From the NCBI GenBank assembly GCA_963611165.1, contig CAVDQG010000006.1, positions 1 to 64,000 of the forward strand: DNA of 64,000 bases, given 5' to 3'. The translations under genes were made by a program, and so were the position numbers. Under the pieces are notes generated by a model. The model worked only from the letters and a program-made list of their open reading frames with translations. It was not told the origin of the DNA and ran no database searches. Positions 26,093 through 33,397 of the stretch are shown here, in pieces. Every line of letters begins with the position of its first letter. Position 1 is the first letter of the stretch. Source of the DNA: SIG603 sp963611165 (GTDB lineage Bacteria > Bacillota > Clostridia > Oscillospirales > Acutalibacteraceae).

Positions 26093-27337
26093 ATGAACAG
26101 AGTAGTAGTTACAGGAATGGGAGTTGTATCTCCTATCGGAAATAACGTAGAAGAATTTTGGCAGAATCTGCGTGACGGAAAGAACGGAATCGGTTTCATT
26201 GAAGGTATCGATACGACCAATCTCGAGGTCAAAATCGCAGGTGAGGTCAAAAATTTTGATGTCACACAGTATATGAAGAAGAGCGAGGCAAGAAAAGCCG
26301 ACAAGTTCACTCAGTTTGGTGTTGCCGCTGCGGCTCAGGCAATGGAGCAGTCAGGTCTTTCAACAGCCGAGGACGGAAACATTGCTCCGAACAGACTCGG
26401 AGTTTATTTCGGCTCGGGTATCGGCGGAATCCAGACCTTCTGCAATGAGCACACCAAGCTCTTGGAAAAAGGCCCGGGAAAGGTTTCTCCGTTCTTTATC
26501 CCAATGATGATTGCCAATATGTGTGCCGGTACTATCGCTATCAAATTCGGCGCAAAGGGCTCGGCTCTTCCGATGGTAACGGCTTGCGCAACAAGCAACA
26601 ACACAATCGGCGAGGCTTTCAGAGCAATTAAGCACGGCTATGCAGACGCAATCATCGCCGGCGGTTCTGAGGCGGCAATCACAGAGATTGCTGTTGCAGG
26701 CTTCACCAACATGAAGGCTCTTTCCACAAAGAACGATCCCGAAACAGCTTGCTGTCCGTTCGACGTCAAGCGTGACGGTTTCGTTATGGGTGAGGGTGCG
26801 GGCGCACTCGTTCTCGAGAGTCTCGACCACGCTTTGGCTCGCGGCGCAAAGATTTTAGGTGAGATTGTCGGTTACGGCTCAACATGCGACGCTTACCACA
26901 TGACCGCTCCGGATCCGACAGGTGAGGGCGGTGCAGAGAGCATGCGTCTTGCACTCGAGGAAGCAAATATGCCTGATGAAACTCATATTTATATCAACGC
27001 TCACGGAACAAGCACACCGCTTAACGATGTCAGCGAAACAAAGGTTATCAAGCTTGCACTCGGCGAGGAGAGAGCAAGAAAGGCTGTTGTCAGCTCCACT
27101 AAGTCCATGACGGGCCATATGCTCGGTGCGGCAGGCGCGACCGAGGCTATCGCTTCGATTCTTGCAATTGAGCATCAGACCGTTCCTCCGACAATTCACT
27201 TGACCGAGCAGGATCCTGAGTGCGATCTCGACTGCTGCCCGAACACCGCAAGAGAGACAGAAATTAATCTTGCACTTTCAAACGGACTTGGATTCGGCGG
27301 TCACAACGCTTGCATAGCAATCAAAAAGTATAACTGA
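26093..27337 (+). CDS. fabF: 3-oxoacyl-ACP synthase II
   Basis: 414 residues from ATG 26093 (MNRVVVTGMGVVSPIG); AGGGA lies 12 bases upstream, and an ATG four codons earlier abuts that site. Condensing enzyme for elongation. Catalytic Cys165 (TACATS), His304 (AHGTST) and His342 (GHMLGAAG) are intact. No separate acpP gene is found between fabG and fabF. Confidence 0.96.
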   Translation: MNRVVVTGMGVVSPIGNNVEEFWQNLRDGKNGIGFIEGIDTTNLEVKIAGEVKNFDVTQYMKKSEARKADKFTQFGVAAAAQAMEQSGLSTAEDGNIAPNRLGVYFGSGIGGIQTFCNEHTKLLEKGPGKVSPFFIPMMIANMCAGTIAIKFGAKGSALPMVTACATSNNTIGEAFRAIKHGYADAIIAGGSEAAITEIAVAGFTNMKALSTKNDPETACCPFDVKRDGFVMGEGAGALVLESLDHALARGAKILGEIVGYGSTCDAYHMTAPDPTGEGGAESMRLALEEANMPDETHIYINAHGTSTPLNDVSETKVIKLALGEERARKAVVSSTKSMTGHMLGAAGATEAIASILAIEHQTVPPTIHLTEQDPECDLDCCPNTARETEINLALSNGLGFGGHNACIAIKKYN

Positions 27338-27355
27338 TTGTATGAGGACAGAATA

Positions 27356-27778
27356 ATGAATAAAGAAGAAATAAAAAAGATACTTCCGCACAGAGAGCCG
27401 ATGCTCCTTGTCGATGAGGTTGAGCTTGTTGACGGAGAGGCTCACGGCAAGTGCTTCATAAAGGGCGATGAGTATTTTGTTCAGGGACATTTCCCGGGAC
27501 AGCCCGTTGTGCCCGGCGTCATTCTCTGCGAGATGATGGCGCAGTCGGCTTGCGTGCTTTTGGCGGGAGATGCCGTAAAGGGATGCACTCCGTTTTTTAC
27601 GGGGCTTGATAAAGTAAAGTTCAGAGGACAGGTTAAGCCCGGCGATACTTTCGAGACAAAATGCGTTCTGACGGGCAACAGAAGGAATTTCTATTTTGCA
27701 AGCGCAAAAGGCTATGTAAACGGAAAGCTTTGCGCAAGTGCGGAATTCAGCTTCGCACTTGTCAAGAACGAAGAGTAA
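27356..27778 (+). CDS. fabZ: 3-hydroxyacyl-ACP dehydratase FabZ
   Basis: 140 residues, hot-dog fold. Catalytic His45 (GHFPGQPVVPG) and Glu59 (CEMMAQSA) are present. Start at ATG 27356 after TGAGGA; a TTG six codons upstream is rejected. If it is the only dehydratase it must serve both saturated and any unsaturated pathway; no FabA is seen. Confidence 0.95.
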   Translation: MNKEEIKKILPHREPMLLVDEVELVDGEAHGKCFIKGDEYFVQGHFPGQPVVPGVILCEMMAQSACVLLAGDAVKGCTPFFTGLDKVKFRGQVKPGDTFETKCVLTGNRRNFYFASAKGYVNGKLCASAEFSFALVKNEE

Positions 27779-27813
27779 TTGAAGAGTAACTGAAAATAAT
27801 GAGAGGTGTTAAC

Positions 27814-28683
27814 ATGCCTGTTAATTTTAAAAACTTCTTCAAGCCGGGCTCACACGATAAGCAGGACAATGCGGTTCGCACCGCATCTGTTGTTGAGGAC
27901 GGCTCTGCAGAAGCAAAAAAGACTTGCCCCGATTGCGGCAAGGAAACTCCCGTAGGGGAATTATGGGAGAATCTGAATGTTTGCGAATGCGGACATCATT
28001 TCAGAATGAATGCACGCCAGAGAGTGGCTTATTTGGTAGGAAACAAGAATTTTGCCGAGATGGACGCTGAATTAGTCAGCGAAAATGTTCTCAATTTCCC
28101 GGGATACGATGCAAAGCTCTCAAGTGCAAAGCTCAATTCTCACGAGAACGAATCCGTTATCACGGGTACATGTGAGATTGGCGGAATAAAGACCGCACTT
28201 TTTGTCATGAACTCCGAGTTTATGATGGGAAGCATGGGCTCTGTCTGTGGTGAGAAAATCACAAGACTTTTTGAGTATGCAACAGAAAATTCACTTCCCG
28301 TTGTCGGCTATACCGTTTCGGGCGGAGCAAGAATGCAGGAGGGAATCCTTTCTCTTATGCAGATGGCAAAGACAAGTGCGGCGGTAAGAAAGCACTCCGA
28401 TGCAGGACTTCTTTATATCGCAGTCCTCACCGACCCGACAACGGGCGGCGTAACGGCAAGCTTTGCCATGGAGGGCGACATCATTCTCGCCGAGCCGAAG
28501 GCAACTGTCGGATTTGCGGGAAGAAGAGTTATCGAGCAGACAATCAGCAAGAAGCTTCCGAAGGAATTCCAGAAGTCGGAATTTTTACTCGAGCACGGCT
28601 TTGCCGATAAGATTGTTTCGAGAAAAGAGCAGAGAGAGATTATCGCAAGCCTGCTCCAGATGCATGTGGGAGGTGTAAACTGA
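27814..28683 (+). CDS. accD: Acetyl-CoA carboxylase carboxyltransferase subunit beta
   Basis: 289 residues from ATG 27814, after GAGAGGTG. Transfers CO2 from carboxybiotin to acetyl-CoA, together with AccA. The N-terminal zinc knuckle reads Cys38-x2-Cys41 then Cys57-x1-Cys59: the second pair is CEC where most AccD proteins have CxxC. The crotonase-like carboxyltransferase core follows (SGGARMQEG near 177, GGVTASFAMEGD near 215). It overlaps accA by one base (TGATG). Confidence 0.94.
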   Translation: MPVNFKNFFKPGSHDKQDNAVRTASVVEDGSAEAKKTCPDCGKETPVGELWENLNVCECGHHFRMNARQRVAYLVGNKNFAEMDAELVSENVLNFPGYDAKLSSAKLNSHENESVITGTCEIGGIKTALFVMNSEFMMGSMGSVCGEKITRLFEYATENSLPVVGYTVSGGARMQEGILSLMQMAKTSAAVRKHSDAGLLYIAVLTDPTTGGVTASFAMEGDIILAEPKATVGFAGRRVIEQTISKKLPKEFQKSEFLLEHGFADKIVSRKEQREIIASLLQMHVGGVN

Positions 28684-29447
28684 TGACTGCTTACGAAAAG
28701 CTTAAAACGGCAAGAGGAAAGGACAGACCGACAGGTTCTGACTATATCAACAATATCTTTACGGACTTTATCGAGCTTCACGGTGACAGAAGATTTTCTG
28801 ATGATCAGGCAATTGTAGCAGGTATTGCCAAGCTGGACGGCGAGCCTTGCACGGTTATCGCAATCGAGCGCGGCAAGGATGTCTACGAGAGAATCAGAAG
28901 AAACTTCGGTTCTCCCAATCCCGAGGGATACCGCAAGGCATTGAGACTTATGAAGCAGGCTGAGAAGTTCCACCGTCCTATTATATGCTTTGTTGATACT
29001 GCCGGCGCATTCTGCGGAGTTGAAGCAGAGGAGAGAGGTCAGGGTCAGGCAATTGCCGAGAACCTTTATGAGCTTATCGGACTTAAGACGCCGATGATTT
29101 CCGTGATTGTCGGTGAGGGCGGCTCCGGCGGTGCACTCGCACTTGGCGTAGCCGACAGAGTTTGGATTATGGAGAACGCATGCTACTCGGTTGTTTCGCC
29201 TGAGGGCTGTGCAAGTATTCTGTGGAAGGACGCAAAGCGTGCGGACGAGGCAGCAGAGGCACTTCACATTACGGCGGAGAGCATGGAGAAGCTTGGCGTT
29301 GTTGAAAGAGTTATATCTGAGCAGAGAGATCAGAGCGAGATTTACGAGGATATGAAAAATCAACTCGAAACAGAGATTAAAATCCTCAAGAAGACCGATA
29401 CCGACACTCTCTTGCAGCAGAGATACAAGAGATTCAGAGCATACTGA
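28683..29447 (+). CDS. accA: Acetyl-CoA carboxylase carboxyltransferase subunit alpha
   Basis: 254 residues, the shorter form lacking the N-terminal helical extension of the E. coli protein. Motifs DTAGAFCGVEAEERGQG and GEGGSGGALALGVAD form the carboxybiotin site. Last gene of the fatty-acid operon, ahead of two terminators. The biotin carrier (accB) and biotin carboxylase (accC) are not in the window. Confidence 0.95.
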   Translation: MTAYEKLKTARGKDRPTGSDYINNIFTDFIELHGDRRFSDDQAIVAGIAKLDGEPCTVIAIERGKDVYERIRRNFGSPNPEGYRKALRLMKQAEKFHRPIICFVDTAGAFCGVEAEERGQGQAIAENLYELIGLKTPMISVIVGEGGSGGALALGVADRVWIMENACYSVVSPEGCASILWKDAKRADEAAEALHITAESMEKLGVVERVISEQRDQSEIYEDMKNQLETEIKILKKTDTDTLLQQRYKRFRAY

Positions 29448-29463
29448 TAAAATGTAATACGAG

Positions 29464-29508
29464 ATAACCGTTTTTCGATGCAAATCGGAGGACGGTTATT
29501 TTTATTTT
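29464..29508 (+). terminator. Terminator of the fab-acc operon
   Basis: ATAACCGT (29464-29471) pairs with ACGGTTAT (29492-29499), with an inner CGAT-GCAA-ATCG stem, followed by TTTTTATTTT. Confidence 0.85.
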
Positions 29509-29536
29509 GGCGGACAAAAAGCTTGTCCGCCTTTTG
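29509..29536 (+). terminator. Second terminator after accA
   Basis: GGCGGACAA (29509-29517) pairs with TTGTCCGCC (29523-29531), loop AAAGC, followed by TTTTG. Two terminators in tandem isolate the following small-gene island. Confidence 0.7.
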
Positions 29537-29557
29537 TCCTTTTGTGCTTTGTATAAT
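29524..29557 (+). promoter_or_regulatory. Unusual promoter of the small-gene island, copy 1
   Basis: TATAAT (29552-29557) has no recognisable -35 box at 16-18 bases. Instead TTTTGTCC ends 12 bases before it, and a second TGTCC lies 11 bases further up. The same layout recurs at 30675-30708. Part of it overlaps the terminator at 29509. Confidence 0.5.
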
Positions 29558-29645
29558 GAAATCACAACAAAGGCAAATAACAAACAAAAAAGAAAGAGAT
29601 TTAGAAAAAGACAAATACCAAAATTTAAAGAAAAGGAGATACGTT

Positions 29646-29825
29646 ATGAGCTTTTACATGAACAATCAGAGACACATGGAGAATACAATAGGCAGCAACA
29701 GACATGAGGATACACTCATCAACCGTGAGGTCAGAATGCACTACGGCATGGATATGACGACAACGAGAGGAAGAAGATACATGGACGCTTATGCGAACGA
29801 CTCCTTCTTCCCACAGGTATTGTAA
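29646..29825 (+). CDS. Small soluble protein of unknown function (59 aa)
   Basis: First of seven small genes. AAAAGGAG lies 7 bases before the ATG. The product is polar, with no membrane segment, rich in Met, Asn, Arg and His (begins MSFYMNNQRHMENT). I do not recognise it. It starts about 85 bases after the unusual promoter and the next small gene follows after 25 bases. Confidence 0.55.
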   Translation: MSFYMNNQRHMENTIGSNRHEDTLINREVRMHYGMDMTTTRGRRYMDAYANDSFFPQVL

Positions 29826-29850
29826 TTAAGAAAGGAAAGGTAAAATCAAT

Positions 29851-29991
29851 ATGGTTATGGCAGGATATTTAACAAAGGAAATCGGAACGGCGGTATATAT
29901 GGACAACGTGCTTCCGTTCGTAAGCATTAAACCAAAGGAAAGAAAAGCAAAGATTCCAAAGACAAAATCAGTAAAAACAAATAAAGAATAA
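29851..29991 (+). CDS. Small basic protein of unknown function (46 aa)
   Basis: AAAGGAAAGG lies before the ATG. The first 27 residues are mixed hydrophobic (MVMAGYLTKEIGTAVYMDNV), the rest is Lys-rich (KPKERKAKIPKTK). No known family is recognised. Called because of its ribosome site and place in the series. Confidence 0.45.
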   Translation: MVMAGYLTKEIGTAVYMDNVLPFVSIKPKERKAKIPKTKSVKTNKE

Positions 29992-30033
29992 TCAAGGAAA
30001 AATAAATTATTAAAACAGGGAGAAAAGAAATAT

Positions 30034-30147
30034 ATGATTCACGCAGTGGTTTTAGGAGCAATATTCGGAGCATACTTCACATACATAATCGCATCGCTCA
30101 TTTATAATGCGGTCACAGGAAATGAAAACACAGCGACTGAAATGTAA
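30034..30147 (+). CDS. Small membrane protein (37 aa)
   Basis: ACAGGGAG lies 14 bases before the ATG. Residues about 3-29 form one hydrophobic segment (VVLGAIFGAYFTYIIASLIY), followed by a short polar tail. Unknown family. Third of the series. Confidence 0.5.
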   Translation: MIHAVVLGAIFGAYFTYIIASLIYNAVTGNENTATEM

Positions 30148-30167
30148 AGAGAAATAAGGAGGAGAAT

Positions 30168-30341
30168 ATGGAATTAATAGGACTTTTGGTGATGGCAGTC
30201 ATGTCTGCACTGATAATCGGTGCGATAGTTTTCGTAGGACTGTACGGACTTTTCAATATGGTTAAGGTTCTTGCGGTGAGCGCAGTTGTTCTGACAGGCG
30301 TCGGAGCACTTGTCGGACTTACGGGAACACTAATCGGATAG
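30168..30341 (+). CDS. Small two-helix membrane protein (57 aa)
   Basis: TAAGGAGGAG directly before the ATG is a near-perfect ribosome site. Residues 3-25 and 33-56 are hydrophobic and glycine-rich, separated by FNMVK, so a membrane hairpin is likely. No family recognised. Confidence 0.6.
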   Translation: MELIGLLVMAVMSALIIGAIVFVGLYGLFNMVKVLAVSAVVLTGVGALVGLTGTLIG

Positions 30342-30379
30342 TATGAAACTATGAGACAGAAAAAGAGGAGATAAACAAA

Positions 30380-30523
30380 ATGTTTACAGCGGTTTGCCTG
30401 ACGTTTAAGATTGCGGCAACTTTAATCGGCTTTGCCGTGATTGGCACAGCACTTTTGAATATGAAAGAGAAAGAAAACGAAACAGAGGATTTCAAGGACG
30501 CGTTAATTATTGAGATGTATTAA
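30380..30523 (+). CDS. Small membrane protein with acidic tail (47 aa)
   Basis: AGAGGAG lies 11 bases before the ATG. One membrane segment (about residues 3-27) is followed by a charged tail rich in Glu, Lys and Asp. Unknown family. Its stop is 11 bases before the next start. Confidence 0.55.
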   Translation: MFTAVCLTFKIAATLIGFAVIGTALLNMKEKENETEDFKDALIIEMY

Positions 30524-30534
30524 GGAGAAAGAAA

Positions 30535-30660
30535 ATGGATTTCAGTTTTGCACATATGTTTAATTCGGTAGCATCGAGGGTTATAACGGGAGTTATCGCA
30601 TTCGTTATTGTAACTTACCTATTCCCGTACATAAAAAGCAGAAGAGCAAATAAAAATTAA
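30535..30660 (+). CDS. Small membrane protein (41 aa), paralogue of the gene at 30761
   Basis: TAAGGAG lies 9 bases before the ATG. One membrane segment (about 14-33) is followed by a basic end (KSRRANK). The pattern AH-x-SVxSxVITxVI is shared with the product of the gene at 30761, so the two look like a duplication. Confidence 0.55.
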   Translation: MDFSFAHMFNSVASRVITGVIAFVIVTYLFPYIKSRRANKN

Positions 30661-30674
30661 GAAAAAAGGAAATG

Positions 30675-30708
30675 TGTCCTTCTTTTGTCCGATTATAGAT
30701 GGTATAAT
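30675..30708 (+). promoter_or_regulatory. Unusual promoter of the small-gene island, copy 2
   Basis: TGTCC-TTC-TTTTGTCC, 12 bases, then TATAAT at 30703-30708. The spacing is identical to that at 29524-29557, again without a -35 box. It lies between two small genes and probably drives the last small gene and the AIM24 gene. Confidence 0.5.
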
Positions 30709-30760
30709 AAAGACACAGTAAAGAACAAAACAACAAACAAAAACAGCAAAGGAGTAAAAT

Positions 30761-30871
30761 ATGAACCCGACACTAGCCCACATCATTTATACGGCGGTAA
30801 CAAGCGTTATCACGGTAGTTATCGTAACCAAGGTTCTCACCTTTATCGAGAGCAGACATCCGACAAAGTAA
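30761..30871 (+). CDS. Small membrane protein (36 aa), paralogue of the gene at 30535
   Basis: CAAAGGAG lies 6 bases before the ATG. One membrane segment (about 7-28) and a short polar end (ESRHPTK). A longer ORF in another frame overlaps it but lacks a ribosome site and is polar low-complexity, so this frame is preferred. Confidence 0.55.
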   Translation: MNPTLAHIIYTAVTSVITVVIVTKVLTFIESRHPTK

Positions 30872-30959
30872 GAAACAAAAGAAATTTAAAAACAATTAAA
30901 ATCAATTAAATCTAATCACCAATCAAAAAAGAAAGCCAAAAGAGAAAGGGAAAAATATT

Positions 30960-31652
30960 ATGAAATATCAGATTCAGGGAAACAATTTACCGGTAGTTAT
31001 TTGCGAGCTCGAGCAGAATGAGAGCATGGTCACTCAGGACGGCGGAATGTCCTGGATGTCCCCAAACATGGAGATGACAACAACAACAAACGGCGGTTTT
31101 AAGAAGGCATTCGGAAGAATGTTCTCGGGCGCCAAAATGTTCCAGAATATATATACGGCAAGAGAAACAGGCGGAATGATTGCTTTTGCGTCTGATTTCC
31201 CCGGCTCAATCAGAGCATTTGACATTAGTGCCGACAACGAAATGGTTTTGCAGAAGAGAGCCTTCCTTGCAAGCGAATCGGGCGTCAAGCTTGATGTGTT
31301 CTTCCAGAAGAAGATTTCCGGCGGAATCTTCAGCGGCGAGGGCTTCATCCTTCAGAAGGTTTCTGGCAACGGAACGGTATTCGCAGAGTTTGACGGTCAC
31401 GTCGTCGAGTACGGTCTTGGCGAAGGTCAGCAGATTATCGTGGACACGGGACATCTTGCCGCAATGACCGCAAGCTGCAAGCTTGAAATAAGAGGAGTTC
31501 CGGGATTTAAGAACAAGATTTTCGGCGGCGAGGGACTTTTCAATACGGTCATCACAGGCCCGGGCAGAGTATGGCTCCAGACCATGCCGCTTAAGAATAT
31601 GGCAGCGGCTTTGATGCCGTATATGCCGCAGACAAATGTAGAAATCAAGTAA
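30960..31652 (+). CDS. AIM24 / TIGR00266 family protein
   Basis: 230 residues. Begins MKYQIQGNNLPVVICELEQ, typical of the AIM24 family, a beta-rich double-barrel fold related to tryptophan-RNA-binding attenuator-like folds. The middle carries glycine-rich turns (FGGEGLFNTVITGPGRVWLQTMP near the end). AIM24 is a mitochondrial inner-membrane organiser in yeast; the bacterial role is not established. It has a GAAAGGG ribosome site and follows seven small, mostly membrane, genes, which suggests a link to membrane organisation. Confidence 0.85.
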   Translation: MKYQIQGNNLPVVICELEQNESMVTQDGGMSWMSPNMEMTTTTNGGFKKAFGRMFSGAKMFQNIYTARETGGMIAFASDFPGSIRAFDISADNEMVLQKRAFLASESGVKLDVFFQKKISGGIFSGEGFILQKVSGNGTVFAEFDGHVVEYGLGEGQQIIVDTGHLAAMTASCKLEIRGVPGFKNKIFGGEGLFNTVITGPGRVWLQTMPLKNMAAALMPYMPQTNVEIK

Positions 31653-31674
31653 TCCCCTGAATATATTTTCAAAG

Positions 31675-31712
31675 CAAAGAACCGAGTCGGCGACCGACTC
31701 GGTTCTTTGTGC
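31675..31712. terminator. Strong bidirectional hairpin between AIM24 and pucR-like genes
   Basis: A perfect 16-bp stem, CAAAGAACCGAGTCGG (31675-31690) and its complement (31694-31709) around CGA. The T tract is weak on the plus strand. It sits between the AIM24 gene and the convergent regulator. Confidence 0.7.
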
Positions 31713-31852
31713 AAAGGTGTGTGTTAAGTATTGTATGAAATGTAGTAGTGTTAGCAAATATATTCTTATCTTTCTTCTTCGGGCTTCTATAATTTTTCGA
31801 TGATTCTTTACTTCTTTTATCTTTCTGATTCTTTTCTTTCTTTTAGGGCATC

Positions 31853-33025
31853 TTAGCTCTCCAGCAAATCGGAGATGTAGAACGCAAGCTGAAGACTCAT
31901 TCTGTCCTCTGCGTTAAAATCGGAATTAAGGATTTCTTTGATTCTCTTAATCTGATAGTTGACTGTATTTCTGTGGACGTTGCACTTTGCGGCAACAACC
32001 TGTATGCTTGAGTTATTGTCGAGGTAATCTCTGAGAACCTGACAGTAGCTCGTGTAGTTCTTCTGGTCAAATTCCTCAAGCTTGCCGATAACCTCATTTT
32101 TGAAGCTGCGGAGCGTTTCTGACGGAGTCACCGCAAGCAGAAGTCTGTAAACTCCCGTGTCGGCATAGTTCATGAAGCGAACCGATTTAATCTGCGATAC
32201 CTTAAGTGAGGAAACACTCTGCTGATAAATCTCGGGAACAGCCTGATAACCGAATCCTGCCTCCGAGAATCCGACGCGAATGTCGAAGCAGGGATTTTCG
32301 AGCACGTACTCATCGGCTGCCGCCGAGAGCTTTTCGAAAATGTAGTCATGCTCGATGCTGTAGAATATCATGATGAAGGTCTCGTCCTGAGTGAACATGC
32401 TCACCTGACGGGCTTCCTTCGAGAAAGTTTTCTGCATGAGATATTTAAGTCCGAGATAATCGTGACCGACAGGAGCTTTTGTGTTCGGAATAAGCTTGAT
32501 TGCGGCGGATGTGTAGCTGCCGTCATCGTGGAAGCCTCTTCTGTCGAGAACGGGAACATAATCCTTGTGATTTTCAGGCGAGAAAATCAGATTTCTGAAT
32601 GCTGTTCCAAGGCTGATTTCGGACTCCTCGTTGGCGATTATTCTGTGGCAGAAGTCATAGATTATATCGATGAGGTGTACGCTCCACGGAAGTGAGTAAA
32701 GCGGCAGATGATGTTCGTCACAATAATCTATAAGATCCTTCGGAACCTCGGGAATGTACGGGCCGAGGTTAACGCAAAGACCGGCGGCGTTTTTCTCAAT
32801 CATTTTTTCGGCAAAGGGGAGAAGCCAGCCGAGACTTCCGTATTTCTGCTGACCGATACCTGTTACGAAAAGCAGTTCGTTTCCGTGAAGAAAATCGGGA
32901 ACCTCAATGTCCTCAACGAGGTGAACCCAGCGCACGAAGCTTGATGTGCCCGCCTGTCCTGCGAGAAGCTGCATGCTGTAGGTGACTTCTGTGTTGTAGC
33001 AAAGCTGAGATAATGTAATAGCCAA
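31853..33025 (-). CDS. PucR-family transcriptional regulator
   Basis: 390 residues. The N-terminal PucR domain (RWVHLVEDIEVPDFLHGNE region, about residues 30-48, ending in LLFVTG), a middle GGDEF-like/CdaR part, and a C-terminal helix-turn-helix (RDYLDNNSSIQVVAAKCNVH with RNTVNYQIKRIKEIL) are in the usual order. Start TTG at 33025, seven bases after AAAGGAG on the minus strand; longer starts reach into non-coding sequence. It is divergent from the GH42 gene, which it may control. PucR-type regulators usually sense a small metabolite; the ligand is unknown. Confidence 0.83.
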   Translation of the reverse strand: MAITLSQLCYNTEVTYSMQLLAGQAGTSSFVRWVHLVEDIEVPDFLHGNELLFVTGIGQQKYGSLGWLLPFAEKMIEKNAAGLCVNLGPYIPEVPKDLIDYCDEHHLPLYSLPWSVHLIDIIYDFCHRIIANEESEISLGTAFRNLIFSPENHKDYVPVLDRRGFHDDGSYTSAAIKLIPNTKAPVGHDYLGLKYLMQKTFSKEARQVSMFTQDETFIMIFYSIEHDYIFEKLSAAADEYVLENPCFDIRVGFSEAGFGYQAVPEIYQQSVSSLKVSQIKSVRFMNYADTGVYRLLLAVTPSETLRSFKNEVIGKLEEFDQKNYTSYCQVLRDYLDNNSSIQVVAAKCNVHRNTVNYQIKRIKEILNSDFNAEDRMSLQLAFYISDLLES

Positions 33026-33175
33026 GATTTGCTCCTTTCCGATTATGAAAAAAACGCCTTTATGCCCGATTCGATATTCGGGATAAAAGCGCCGTTGCTC
33101 AATCAATAAGTTAATAAAACAGCCAATTAAAGCCAAAGCTTCAATTGATTTGTGCTGTACTGAATTTATGAACTT

Positions 33176-33204
33176 ATTATATAGATAGTTTTGTCAAAAT
33201 GCAA
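33176..33204 (-). promoter_or_regulatory. Promoter of the PucR-type gene
   Basis: Minus strand TTGCAT (33204-33199), 17 bases, TATAAT (33181-33176). The start codon is about 150 bases downstream. Confidence 0.6.
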
Positions 33205-33270
33205 GAGGTAAAATGAATTTTGGCACAATATTCACAAAACACGCTATATTTTATCGATTTTTTGAATATT

Positions 33271-33299
33271 TTGCAAAAACAACTTTCAGATTGTAAAAT
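33271..33299 (+). promoter_or_regulatory. Promoter of the GH42 gene
   Basis: TTGCAA (33271-33276), 17 bases, TAAAAT (33294-33299). About 90 bases lie between the start of transcription and the ATG. Confidence 0.6.
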
Positions 33300-33397
33300 G
33301 CAGTCGAAGCATTTATAATCTATATCGGACGCAGAAAAACTGCCGTCTGTTTTAGGTAAATAAATACAATAAATATAAGCTGTGGAGGATTACTAAA

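Larger units (their letters stand above)
33026..33397. promoter_or_regulatory. Divergent promoter region, pucR-like / GH42
   Basis: 372 bases with a promoter for each direction and no gene. The minus-strand promoter is TTGCAT-N17-TATAAT, the plus-strand one TTGCAA-N17-TAAAAT. The rest is AT-rich, with no obvious operator repeat longer than a few bases. Confidence 0.6.

Noticed and set aside
28413..29483. 356-codon open frame on the minus strand
   Set aside because: It lies wholly opposite accD and accA, which have clear family motifs; it has no ribosome site and no recognisable motif. Third-position bias of the real genes leaves it open.
30685..30909. 74-codon polar frame between the small genes
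   Set aside because: Its start lies inside the promoter-like region at 30675-30708, it has no ribosome site, and the 36-codon membrane-protein frame at 30761 with CAAAGGAG explains the region better.
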